From Rouxiella aceris (GTDB lineage Bacteria; Pseudomonadota; Gammaproteobacteria; Enterobacterales; Enterobacteriaceae): DNA of 64,000 nucleotides. Made by a program: the position numbers and the translations under genes. The stretch is from positions 1-64,000 of the forward strand of contig NZ_JAADJU010000003.1 in NCBI RefSeq assembly GCF_012933545.1, given 5' to 3'. Positions 37,623-46,360 of this stretch are shown here, one piece after another (the stretch's first letter is position 1; every line of letters begins with the position of its first letter). Under the pieces are notes generated by a model. It ran no database searches. It worked only from the letters and a program-made list of their open reading frames with translations, and was not told where the DNA came from.

Positions 37623-38441
37623 TTAAGGTTTCTCGAACGGCGCACGTCCGGCCAGGCAATCGTCAATAACCTGTAATACGCCTTCCTGATGATGCAGGCC
37701 CGCGCGGTAACGGGCGCTTGCCAGTACCTTCGGTTGGGCATTTTGCATGGCAAAACCGAACCCGGCCTGTTGCAGCATTTCGAGATCATTGCCGCCATCG
37801 CCGAACGCCAGCACCTGATGGTCCTCAATACCGTATAACTGCTGAATTTTCTTTAAGCCGTTGGCTTTGTGGTTACCCGGGATCACCAGATCCACCGAGC
37901 CATGGCCGCTGGATACCGGCTTTACAATCCCGCCCAGATGATCTTCCACCTGTGTCATTAACCCTGCCAGTTTTTCATGGGGTACTTCTATCGCAAATTT
38001 GAAAATAGGCTCGCTAATATCGGCATAACTTGTCACGCGCGCCAGACGGAAATAGTAACGTTTCATCTTGTTAAAGAAGCTGTCACCCAATTTTTCGAGC
38101 ATATACGCACCATTTTTGCCGCATAGCGTAATTTCGATATCATTAATGCCGCTGATAAACGCCAGCACCTGAGCTGTCTGCGCGGCGGGCATGTGGGCAC
38201 AATAAATTTCCTGCTGTTTATCCACCACATAAGCGCCGTTTTCTGCCACATAGGCGATGTCCGGGTCAATCGCATCAAAAAAGGTTTTTAACTGGTAGTA
38301 CTGATTGCCACTGGCGACCACGAACTTAATGCCGCGACGCTGTAATTCGGCGTACTGGCTGGCAAAGCGCGCACGATTATAGTCGCCCTGGGTGTCAAGA
38401 AAGGTGCCATCCATATCCACGGCAATAAGTTTTACGGTCAT
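37623..38441 (-). CDS. ybjI: HAD-family Cof-type phosphatase (YbjI-like)
   Basis: Haloacid dehalogenase-like phosphatase of subclass IIB, 272 aa. Motif I is VDMDGTFLD with the nucleophilic aspartate; motif III/IV is FGDGGNDLEML. It fits E. coli YbjI (flavin-precursor phosphatase) better than YbiV, with KFVVASGNQYYQL, YRAG and a C-terminus of the APFEKP type. The MFS gene upstream matches YbjJ, the E. coli neighbour of YbjI, supporting the name. Probably an operon with the MFS and ROK genes. Confidence 0.82.
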   Translation of the reverse strand: MTVKLIAVDMDGTFLDTQGDYNRARFASQYAELQRRGIKFVVASGNQYYQLKTFFDAIDPDIAYVAENGAYVVDKQQEIYCAHMPAAQTAQVLAFISGINDIEITLCGKNGAYMLEKLGDSFFNKMKRYYFRLARVTSYADISEPIFKFAIEVPHEKLAGLMTQVEDHLGGIVKPVSSGHGSVDLVIPGNHKANGLKKIQQLYGIEDHQVLAFGDGGNDLEMLQQAGFGFAMQNAQPKVLASARYRAGLHHQEGVLQVIDDCLAGRAPFEKP

Positions 38442-38536
38442 CGGAACTCCTTAAAAGGGACAGTGTGAAAGTTGTAAGCGTGAAAAAAAACCGGCACCAA
38501 AGCGCCGGCTGGCAATATGCCACTCAGTTTTAATGG

Positions 38537-39697
38537 TTAATATTTCAGCTTGAAAGCACCTAACGTGATGATCAGAAACAGGATGGCAACCGTAGAAAAA
38601 GCGACTGCCAGACTGGAAAGATGGGCGATATACCCGATGATCGCCGGCCCGCCGAGCACCCCGAGATAGCCGAGCGTTGCCACTATCGCGACCGACATAT
38701 TGACGGGCATGACCTTCTCCTGGCCGGCGAGGGTGATCAGTACCGGAACGATATTGGCCGCCCCCGCGCCAACCAGGGCAAAGCCGAGCAATGAGAGGTG
38801 CCAGCCAGGGAGTATCACCACCAGCAGATACCCCATGATGCCGAAAATACTGCCAACTATCAGCACGCGCTGGCGGCCGAGCACGCTGACTACCGCATCT
38901 CCGGTAAGGCGCATCAATGACATGGTGACGGCAAACAGCGCGAAGCCCCATCCGGCGTGTTCCACTGCCAGACCGCGATCCTGCGTGAGAAAAACACCGC
39001 CCCAGTCCAGCACCGCGCCTTCGGCCATAAAGCAGATCATTGCCATTGCGGCCATCAGCATCAGACGAAAGTTAGGGCGTGCTTGAGTAGCAGGTTTGGC
39101 CTGGTCAGCATTATGATTGCCAAATGGCAGCAGTTGCTTGCAAGATAAACCGGTAATGATCAGCATCAGGGCGATGGCCGAAAAAGTGCTGGCCAGCGGT
39201 GATAATCCGCTGCCGAGCAGCAGCGAACCGCCGCCCGCCCCGGCGATGCCGCCTACGCTGTAAAGCGAATGAAAACCGGACATCAACGGTCTGGCTGACA
39301 CTTGTTCGATAAGCGATCCCTGTACGTTCATCGCCACGTCGGCCAGCCCTATCCCCATGCCAAACAGAAACAGCGATACAGCCAGCCAGTGAATATCACT
39401 GACCGTTGCCAGCGCCGGAAACAGCAAACAGAACAGCGACACGGCAAACAGGATAATCGCCCGGCAACCGAAATGGCCGATCAGACGGCCGGAGCCGAGC
39501 ATCGCCAGCAGTGAGCCGCTGCCCAGACAAAGCAGCAACAGCCCCAGATCGCCCGCCGCTGCCGCAGTGCGCAGTTGTGCGTAAGGGACCAGCGCCGCCC
39601 AAAGCCCCATTGCCAGGCCGGTGACGAAGAAAATCGCCCGAGTGGCAACACGCTTGCCTTTGGAGTCGCTCAAATCAGTGGTCATGCTCAGTAACAT
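38537..39697 (-). CDS. MFS transporter (YbjJ-like)
   Basis: Twelve-span major-facilitator protein, 386 aa from the chosen ATG at 39697, which has GGAAT upstream; a later ATG at 39685 is possible. Family features include GMGIGLADVAMNVQGSLIE and GFHSLYSVGGIAGAGGG, as in YbjJ. The substrate is unknown. It lies between a ROK regulator and the YbjI phosphatase in the same direction, suggesting uptake or export of a phosphorylatable metabolite. Confidence 0.78.
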   Translation of the reverse strand: MLLSMTTDLSDSKGKRVATRAIFFVTGLAMGLWAALVPYAQLRTAAAAGDLGLLLLCLGSGSLLAMLGSGRLIGHFGCRAIILFAVSLFCLLFPALATVSDIHWLAVSLFLFGMGIGLADVAMNVQGSLIEQVSARPLMSGFHSLYSVGGIAGAGGGSLLLGSGLSPLASTFSAIALMLIITGLSCKQLLPFGNHNADQAKPATQARPNFRLMLMAAMAMICFMAEGAVLDWGGVFLTQDRGLAVEHAGWGFALFAVTMSLMRLTGDAVVSVLGRQRVLIVGSIFGIMGYLLVVILPGWHLSLLGFALVGAGAANIVPVLITLAGQEKVMPVNMSVAIVATLGYLGVLGGPAIIGYIAHLSSLAVAFSTVAILFLIITLGAFKLKY

Positions 39698-39831
39698 AAA
39701 CAGAATTCCCGTCGCCACATAGTGATCCCGGTGGTAGTGAAATCACTTATTAAAAGACTTATCATAAGTGGTGACTATACAGAGTGGACGGAAATGAAGT
39801 CAAGTATCAGCAGGCAGAAAAAAAACGGCGA

Positions 39832-40830
39832 TCAGCGTTCAAAGGCGAGATGGAAGTTATAGCTTTCAAGCGTCAGTTCAGCGATGCCCTGCAAATAATC
39901 CTGCTCAATGGAGGGGCGGTAAATAAGGGTAGGCAGGTGCTGCGCGGGGAGATGATTTTGACAGTAGCGGCGGATAGCGACCAAGTCTTGCGCCTGAATC
40001 TGTGGCCCGGACAATGCCACCATCACCGGGTTAATCACCGCCACCAGCGTGACGACAATTTTACCCAGCCGCTCGGCGATCTGTTCGTCAGCCGCAGGCG
40101 TCAGGGGGATATGTGATACCTCACCGGCAAAATGGCTGGCCCCCTGTAATACGCGACCATTGATCACCATACCGCAACCGGTGCACTCGCCTTCCGGTTG
40201 TAACAAGTAGGCTACCGGAGCGGTCTCTTGCGGGCAGTTGCTGCGGTAAAAACCATAGGCAGTGTAGTTCATGTCATTACCTACCTGAACAAACACGCCA
40301 AATTTTTCCTGCAGCATTGGCACCAGCGGCAGATCATTAAACAGTGAAATATCACAGGAAGCGACCACGCCATTGACGATAACTCCGGGCAGACCAATAC
40401 CCATCGCCTGCAGATTAGGATATCGGGTCAGGATATCGCTGATATAGCTGAAAAAGTGTTCCAGCGAGAGCGACGGGTGGACGGTATCGAGCTGTTGCAG
40501 TACGTCACCGGTGGCGGAAGAGATCAGGGCAGACATTCGACAAGCGCTGTTGTTACCTTCAACATACAGGCTGAGCACCGAGAAGAAATCCGGGTTACAG
40601 GCATAACGCTGGGCCGGCCGGCCACCGCTCGAGGCATCCAGCGCCAGGGACAGCACCTCGCCGGTCAGGCAGAGATTATTCAACACGGTGCCGCAGGTGG
40701 CGACACTCAGTCCGGTTTGCGCCGCGAGATCCGCCTTGGTAGCAGAATTGAGCGCCTTCAATGCATTGACCACCAGCAGCACATTGCTCTTTTTCATTTC
40801 TCGGGTGGTGCGGGTAACCGGGGTATTCAT
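39832..40830 (-). CDS. ROK-family transcriptional regulator
   Basis: Sugar-responsive repressor-type protein, 332 aa. An N-terminal winged helix (residues 12-65: LLVVNALKALNSATKADLAAQTGLS) precedes a ROK domain with IGLPGVI and GNDMNYTAYG. The zinc-binding GHxxxxxxGxxCxCGxxGCxE stretch of sugar kinases is missing, so it is a regulator and not a kinase. It probably controls the downstream MFS transporter and phosphatase. Confidence 0.82.
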   Translation of the reverse strand: MNTPVTRTTREMKKSNVLLVVNALKALNSATKADLAAQTGLSVATCGTVLNNLCLTGEVLSLALDASSGGRPAQRYACNPDFFSVLSLYVEGNNSACRMSALISSATGDVLQQLDTVHPSLSLEHFFSYISDILTRYPNLQAMGIGLPGVIVNGVVASCDISLFNDLPLVPMLQEKFGVFVQVGNDMNYTAYGFYRSNCPQETAPVAYLLQPEGECTGCGMVINGRVLQGASHFAGEVSHIPLTPAADEQIAERLGKIVVTLVAVINPVMVALSGPQIQAQDLVAIRRYCQNHLPAQHLPTLIYRPSIEQDYLQGIAELTLESYNFHLAFER

Positions 40831-40927
40831 AGCGCCTCATCAACAGCCATTGATCATCAAGGATATTTTATCACAATACCGGCCAGGCAAGATTCTGTCG
40901 CGTTAGCCTTCGGCAAGATAAAATCAC

Positions 40928-41809
40928 TCACAGCTTTTTGCTGCGCCTATCCCTGACGATATCATGGGTTTTCTGCAGCGTTTCCCGGGCAAAAGGAAAG
41001 CGCTGGGTAATACCAATAAACAGACAGTCGATCAGTAACAGCTGGCTGGTGCGACTGGCCATGGCCGCGGCGCGAAAACCCAGTTCCCGCCCGCTGGTCA
41101 GTAACAGCAAATGGGCTTTGCGCGCCAGCGCCGATCGTGGGTTGGCGGTCAGCGCCAGGGTGGTGGCACCGCTTTGGCGCGCCTGGTGCAGTGCGGCAAT
41201 CACTTCGGCGGTGTCGCCGGAATGGGAAATGGCCAGCGCGACATCTTGTGCGGTCAGCTGACAGGCGCTGACCAGGGCGTCGTCGGCATGGCGGTAAAAC
41301 TGGCAAAAGACCCCAATACGCCGCAGTTTCTGGCAGAAGTCCTCGGCCACCAGGGCGGAGGCCCCGACGCCGTAAATATCAATGCGCCGGGCCTGACTGA
41401 GCGCAACAATAGCATCAGTCAACACCGTATCGGTCAACAAGGCCACCGTGGCCGTGGCGGCTTCCACTTCAAAGGCCAATAGTTTGCTGAGGATTTGTTG
41501 CGCACTGTCCCCGTCGCTGATATCGGCAACCAGCGGCGCGGGTGGCTGCGTGCTTAGCTGGAGTGGCTGCGCGGCCAGGGCCAGGCGCAGTGCGGGATAG
41601 CCCTCAAAACCCAGACGGCGGCTGGTGCGCACCACCGTTGCCGTGCTGGTGGCGGCCAGTTTCGCCAGTTCGGTAACGCTTAGCTGGGCGACACGCTGCG
41701 GATCTTGCGCCAGTAAATTGACAATACGCTGCTCTGCCTGTGAAAAGGCACCTTCCAGCGCCCGCAGCCGCGAGGCCATGTCGAGATTGCCGGAAAACGT
41801 AGGGTTCAC
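40928..41809 (-). CDS. RpiR-family regulator (HTH plus SIS domain)
   Basis: Transcriptional regulator of 293 aa: an N-terminal helix-turn-helix of the RpiR type (residues 20-75: FSQAEQRIVNLLAQDPQRVAQ, TELAKLAATSTATVVRTSRRLGF) and a C-terminal sugar-phosphate isomerase-like domain (IYGVGASALVAEDFCQKLRRIG, ALAISHSGDTAEVIAALH). It follows the MHS transporter gene with a 17-base gap, so it likely regulates that gene in response to a sugar phosphate. Confidence 0.88.
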   Translation of the reverse strand: MNPTFSGNLDMASRLRALEGAFSQAEQRIVNLLAQDPQRVAQLSVTELAKLAATSTATVVRTSRRLGFEGYPALRLALAAQPLQLSTQPPAPLVADISDGDSAQQILSKLLAFEVEAATATVALLTDTVLTDAIVALSQARRIDIYGVGASALVAEDFCQKLRRIGVFCQFYRHADDALVSACQLTAQDVALAISHSGDTAEVIAALHQARQSGATTLALTANPRSALARKAHLLLLTSGRELGFRAAAMASRTSQLLLIDCLFIGITQRFPFARETLQKTHDIVRDRRSKKL

Positions 41810-41826
41810 GTTGACTCCTTGGCGAG

Positions 41827-43125
41827 TTATTTTTCGAGTTCACGCAAATGGTCATCGCGGCGTAATGTCATCAAGGCAAACAGACTGACGATACAGGTTG
41901 CCACCACATACCAGGCCGGAATATCCAGATTACCGGTCTGCTTAATCAGTCCGGTAATAATCAGCCCGGCACAGCCGGAGAACACCGCATTGGACAGCGA
42001 GTAAGACAATCCCAGACCGGTATAGCGGGTGCGCGTCGGGAACATTTCCGCCAGCATAGCGGGGCCGGGACCGGCAATGGTGCCAATAGCCGCACCGGCG
42101 ATCAACACCGCGATGCCTTTTGCCCACAGGCTGCTTTGGCTATCCTGCAGTAAATGCAGCAGCGGGAAACTGAGCACAATCACCACCAGCATGGCGGCGA
42201 TCATCACTTTCTTGCGCCCCAGTTTATCACTAAGCAAACCCGCAGGCAGGATCGCTAACGCAAAACCGAGATTACCCAGCACCGTGGCGACCAATGCCTG
42301 CAAAAAGCTGGCATGCAGTGAGGTTTGCAGATAAGAGGGCATGACCACCAGAAAAGTATAGCCCCCCGCTGACCAGCCCATCATACGGCCAATACCCAGC
42401 GCAATGGCTTTTAGTGTGGTGCCGAGCGGCGCGGGCACAGCCAGGACACTGGCCTTTTTGCTCTGGGTGAAAGTTGGGGTTTCATCCAGTCTTACCCGCA
42501 ACCACAGGGCCACCAGTCCCATCGGCAGCGCCAGCAGGAAAGGGATACGCCAGCCCCACTGGGTTAACTGTTCGCTGCCAAGCCCGTAAGCCAGCAGCGC
42601 CACCAGGCCGACGCCGCATAATAGCCCCAACGACACGGTAAAGGATTGCCAGGCACCGTACAGCCCACGTTTACCTGGAGGAGCAAACTCGGTCATTAGC
42701 GAAACCGCGCCGCCAAATTCACCCCCGGCAAATAGCCCCTGCAGCATACGCATCAAGGTCAACAGCAGCGGTGCGGCCACGCCAATAGCGGCATAGGTGG
42801 GCAGCAGGCCAATTACCGTCGTCGCCAGTGTCATCAGCAAGACCACGGCGATCAGCGTCGGTTTACGGCCAATGCGGTCGCCAATGCGGCCAAAAATAAT
42901 CGCGCCGATCGGGCGACAGAAAAAGGCGAGGGCAAAAGAGGCGTAGGTTAATAGCAGTCCTGTCAGCCCGCTTTGCCCTTGCAGGGTAAAGAAATTTCCG
43001 GCAATCACCGTTGCCAGATAGCCGTAGACACCAAATTCATACCATTCAATAAAATTGCCGACCGATCCTGCCACCAGGGCACGTGTTGCTTGCCCGGTGG
43101 TGACTGCTTGACTGTGCTCTGCCAT
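41827..43125 (-). CDS. MFS metabolite:H+ symporter (MHS family)
   Basis: Inner-membrane proton symporter for an organic acid or similar metabolite, related to KgtP, ProP and ShiA. 432 aa from ATG 43125, which has a strong GGAGG site; upstream codons to 43140 are less likely. The family signature ATRALVAGSVGNFIEWYEFGVYGYLA opens the protein, and GRIGDRIGRKPTL sits between spans 2 and 3. Substrate not deducible. Forms a pair with the RpiR regulator. Confidence 0.87.
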   Translation of the reverse strand: MAEHSQAVTTGQATRALVAGSVGNFIEWYEFGVYGYLATVIAGNFFTLQGQSGLTGLLLTYASFALAFFCRPIGAIIFGRIGDRIGRKPTLIAVVLLMTLATTVIGLLPTYAAIGVAAPLLLTLMRMLQGLFAGGEFGGAVSLMTEFAPPGKRGLYGAWQSFTVSLGLLCGVGLVALLAYGLGSEQLTQWGWRIPFLLALPMGLVALWLRVRLDETPTFTQSKKASVLAVPAPLGTTLKAIALGIGRMMGWSAGGYTFLVVMPSYLQTSLHASFLQALVATVLGNLGFALAILPAGLLSDKLGRKKVMIAAMLVVIVLSFPLLHLLQDSQSSLWAKGIAVLIAGAAIGTIAGPGPAMLAEMFPTRTRYTGLGLSYSLSNAVFSGCAGLIITGLIKQTGNLDIPAWYVVATCIVSLFALMTLRRDDHLRELEK

Positions 43126-43366
43126 GCTTACCCTCCGCAACTGATTTAGCCGACTTCGCGACAGGCGGTCGGACAGATAGATGTAAATATTTTTCTAGTT
43201 TTTTTGTTAAAAAATGTCAATTATTTTCATCGATTGTGCAGGTTTAAGACAGCATAAGGAATAGGATTAAGCGAGCAAGTGAACAATCTGCAACAGGGAA
43301 ATGCGCAACGAAGGGGGATATCCCTGAGCGGCGAACTGCCGATCAGGGATTGAAGGGGTTAAGCGA

Positions 43367-43741
43367 TTACAGGGTGTGGATATCGATGCTGTCGCCGATC
43401 TGGCTGGTTTGATAGTAGGCGCGCGGCACTTCTACCTGATATTTTTGATCGTCAAAGGCAACTTCGAGAATATATTTCTCGTTTTCATAAGACTCAATGG
43501 GGATAAAGCCAAAGAAACCTTCGGCAACGCTGATGGTGCGCGAAGAGGGCACCGCATAGCGATGAACAATTTTGGCTTTCAGTGGTTGTTGCTTGCCAAT
43601 AATGTGCCGGTATACCTGGCTAACGGGTTGCGACAGCGTGCCAAGCATGCTTGAGGCCAGCGAGTTAAGGACGCTGAGCTGACTTTTGAGCGCATTGGCG
43701 CTGTACCAGGCAAGGCGATCCTCGGGGGTGTGTTTTGACAT
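43367..43741 (-). CDS. Small protein of unknown function
   Basis: I do not recognise this 124-aa protein. It has no signal peptide or membrane span. The N-terminal half is helical (WYSANALKSQLSVLNSLASSML); the C-terminal half looks like beta strands (GFFGFIPIESYENEKYILEVAFDDQKYQVEVP). The ATG at 43741 has GAGG upstream. It stands alone between the MHS transporter and fhuF. Coding status is supported by a good ribosome site and sensible composition. Confidence 0.65.
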   Translation of the reverse strand: MSKHTPEDRLAWYSANALKSQLSVLNSLASSMLGTLSQPVSQVYRHIIGKQQPLKAKIVHRYAVPSSRTISVAEGFFGFIPIESYENEKYILEVAFDDQKYQVEVPRAYYQTSQIGDSIDIHTL

Positions 43742-43853
43742 TATCAATACCTCGTTGGTCTGGGGTGATAACTGATTACACACTTTTTATGCGGTACAAA
43801 TCCAATCATTTTTTTAACTAAGTTAAAACAAATGCCGATTAATCGTCGATAAA

Positions 43854-44624
43854 TTACCCGGCAAGCGATCCGTTGTCCCGGCGGCGGCGTTTTTCCACCA
43901 GTAATAACGGGCAGGAGGAGCACATGGCATGGTCTGCCAGCCGGTAGCGCAGGCAGCACTGACGGCGAAATAGCGGACTGTCGGGATTATCGGAGTGTTC
44001 GGCACGCAGTGGCTGAAATAGCGGGTTTTTGCTACCGTCCGGCAGGGTTCGCGCGTTGATTAACGCCAGACCGTCAGTGGTATCGGCTTTTAGCAAGGCC
44101 GCCTGCTCAATGCCCCAATGGAGGCGCACCGCCGCATTGCCCCAATAGATCCCGGGCTTCATCTCGGAAAGGGTCGCCAGCGCCTGGCACACCGGACGTA
44201 AATGCTGCTCGATCAAGGTGGTAAAGCGGGCCAGCGGCAGATCGACGTCGGGAGAAAAAGCCTGAGCATCACCCTGAAAATAGAGTTGGCCGGGCAACCC
44301 CTGTTGCTGCAAACCAATAAACAGCTGGTCAGGACGGATGGGCAGTTGCCAGTTGTGGCTTAAGGACACTATCACCCAAGCGGGAAGCAAATTGGCAAAA
44401 TACCACTGTGACCACATGGAGATACGCGCCCGGCGCTGCTCAATCTGCTTGGCGTCGGCGGCGTGGATCTGCAGATAACGCGACAATACACTGGCGCAGC
44501 CTGCCTCGTGGGTCAGCAGGCTGACAGGCAGCACGTCCCTGACCTCGGGGGTCAGCAACTGCAGTTGATCGGCCACCCAGGGCAGGGGGCCATCGCGGAA
44601 ATGGGCAAAGAGAGTGGAGATCAT
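43854..44624 (-). CDS. fhuF: Siderophore-iron reductase FhuF
   Basis: Cytoplasmic 2Fe-2S protein that reduces ferric iron in hydroxamate siderophores to release it. The 256 aa end with the distinctive cluster motif CC-x10-C-x2-C, seen as CCLRYRLADHAMCSSC. A Fur-like AT-rich box lies 60-80 bases upstream. Single gene next to the left edge of the T3SS cluster. Confidence 0.9.
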   Translation of the reverse strand: MISTLFAHFRDGPLPWVADQLQLLTPEVRDVLPVSLLTHEAGCASVLSRYLQIHAADAKQIEQRRARISMWSQWYFANLLPAWVIVSLSHNWQLPIRPDQLFIGLQQQGLPGQLYFQGDAQAFSPDVDLPLARFTTLIEQHLRPVCQALATLSEMKPGIYWGNAAVRLHWGIEQAALLKADTTDGLALINARTLPDGSKNPLFQPLRAEHSDNPDSPLFRRQCCLRYRLADHAMCSSCPLLLVEKRRRRDNGSLAG

Positions 44625-44683
44625 CGCGATAAAAAAGGTCAGCCAGGAAAACAGAGTCAGAACGGGCAGAATATATAAATATC

Positions 44684-44705
44684 AATGCAAATGATAACTA
44701 TTTTT
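44684..44705. promoter_or_regulatory. Fur-like box upstream of fhuF
   Basis: The stretch AATGCAAATGATAACTATT matches about 11 of 19 positions of the Fur consensus GATAATGATAATCATTATC in one orientation, within an AT-rich promoter. Iron repression of fhuF is the rule in enterobacteria. Confidence 0.5.
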
Positions 44706-44773
44706 ATTGCTATTTGTTTTTTTGCACCTGTGACGTTAACCGCCACCGGTGCTGCCCAGAAAGAATCACTGCC

Positions 44774-45004
44774 TTAAGCGATCGCCGGATGATAGCGGCC
44801 CCAAAGGGTGGCGATAACCTGTGCCGACTGTCCGCAGGCTTGCAGCAGCAGGGTGTTTTGCTGCCGTTGTTGCTCATTTTGACTCGCGCGTAACTGGTGT
44901 TGGATTTTCTCCTCTCCCGCCTGTAGTTGCGCCAATAAAGCATCGCGCACACTGCCTTCGTTATCTCGGCGTAATACTCTTTCTAACTCGGTTAATCTGG
45001 CCAT
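44774..45004 (-). CDS. ssaE: T3SS small chaperone SsaE-like (SctE/EscE class)
   Basis: Cytoplasmic partner of the type III needle system; SsaE in Salmonella helps translocon secretion, and the related EscE/YscE proteins chaperone needle subunits. 76 aa, strongly helical, with QQNTLLLQA...RYH near the C-terminus, matching the QQNTLLLEA...RYH pattern of SsaE. ATG 45004 has GAGGAC upstream. It is the last gene of the ssaB-C-D-E run, the same order as in SPI-2. Confidence 0.78.
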   Translation of the reverse strand: MARLTELERVLRRDNEGSVRDALLAQLQAGEEKIQHQLRASQNEQQRQQNTLLLQACGQSAQVIATLWGRYHPAIA

Positions 45005-45113
45005 ATTGTCCTCAGGTATAAACATACAGACTGCTAACCAGGTCCGTTGCAGGCAGAGGGCCGGGGGATATCCCGGTTTCTCGATCCTGAAGGCGGCATG
45101 GCCAGCAAACTGG

Positions 45114-46346
45114 TTAAAGATGTATAGGTATTGAAATCAGTTGTTGTCCGCGCAGAAAGGTCACCGCATTGTGGCTCAGCGCAAAAATCTTATAGCCGCT
45201 GGGCAGAATGGCACCTTGCTGTAAACGCATACCGTTGGTCAGTTGCAAATAGACTGACCTGGCATTGCCCCCTACGCTCATCACCGCCGCAGGCAGAATA
45301 TTGGCCGCCAAAACTTTGGAGGGAATATTCTGGAAACGCGCCTTCAGCCGTGACTGTTTTTCAATATTGAATGTGCGCAGCACTTTTGCCATTTTCTCGG
45401 CACCGGGTTTATCCAGTTTGCCACTGATCAACAGCTCTTTGCCGACAATGGAAACACTGATGCCCTCCAGCAAATTCTGCTGGCTAAGCAGCTCGAGCAG
45501 TGATTGAAACAGTTCGGCGCGATCGTTTATCACCTGCCAATGTTTCAATTGTTTGATCTCGTGCAGGCGGGCGCTGGTGCGCTGCCAGACGGCATCCGCC
45601 TCAATGGCACCGTGGATCTCCACGCTATCGAGGCTGGGGCCGCTGTTGACCTCCGCCTCATGATAACCATTGAGCATCAGCACCTGACGCACCAGATTTC
45701 GTAAACTGTCTGCCCCCAGACTCTCGTCGCGGAACAGTAAATGATGCTGCTGCAACTGCTGACGCAAGCGAACAATATTTTCTGAGGAAGGCGTTAAACC
45801 ACTCAGATGCACCATGCCCTTGTCATCTATTTGCGCCTGTAATCCTGCATACTGCGGCTCGCGCAGGGTCTGTTCCAGCCAATGATGGGCATCAAAGGTC
45901 TCCTTGCTTTCCAGCGGATGGCGCAGAATACCGATCACCACCAGCACCAGCACCAGCGCGATCAGGGTCAGCGACAAGCCGATCCACAGTGGCCACAGGC
46001 GAGATTTTTTCTTTTCCGGCTCCGGCACACCGCGAGGAGGCAGTGGTGCTGTGCTCAGCGTGCTATCCGGTTGGCCGAAAATCAGCCCTTGGCCCGCCAG
46101 ATCGATCACTCGCTCCTGCGGTAACGGCTGGGTCGTATCCCAGGGTAAACCGTCCACCCAGACGGGGATGGCGGGGGACAGGCTAATGCCCTCGGTGGTT
46201 ACAGTCAGGACGGTTTCTGCACTCTCTTCCAGGGTAAGGGCAATATCCGCATCTTCCCCTCCCAGACGCGTTTCGCCTGCGGGCAAATCCAGTTCACGCC
46301 CGGCGAGCGGGCCATTTAGCCATCTGACTTTATATAAAAAATCCAT
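45114..46346 (-). CDS. ssaD: T3SS inner-membrane ring protein SsaD (SctD)
   Basis: Forms the outer of the two inner-membrane rings of the injectisome. The 410 aa (SsaD about 400) have an N-terminal FHA-like cytoplasmic domain (residues 1-105), one membrane span near 120-142 (LWIGLSLTLIALVLVLVVIG) and a long periplasmic part with ring-building modules. Starts 14 bases after the secretin stop. Same order as SPI-2. Confidence 0.9.
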   Translation of the reverse strand: MDFLYKVRWLNGPLAGRELDLPAGETRLGGEDADIALTLEESAETVLTVTTEGISLSPAIPVWVDGLPWDTTQPLPQERVIDLAGQGLIFGQPDSTLSTAPLPPRGVPEPEKKKSRLWPLWIGLSLTLIALVLVLVVIGILRHPLESKETFDAHHWLEQTLREPQYAGLQAQIDDKGMVHLSGLTPSSENIVRLRQQLQQHHLLFRDESLGADSLRNLVRQVLMLNGYHEAEVNSGPSLDSVEIHGAIEADAVWQRTSARLHEIKQLKHWQVINDRAELFQSLLELLSQQNLLEGISVSIVGKELLISGKLDKPGAEKMAKVLRTFNIEKQSRLKARFQNIPSKVLAANILPAAVMSVGGNARSVYLQLTNGMRLQQGAILPSGYKIFALSHNAVTFLRGQQLISIPIHL

Positions 46347-46360
46347 TGTTTCTTCCGGTG

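Noticed and set aside
44700-44770. Terminator after ssaE
   Set aside because: The candidate stem GCACC/GGTGC is followed on the minus strand by A residues rather than T.
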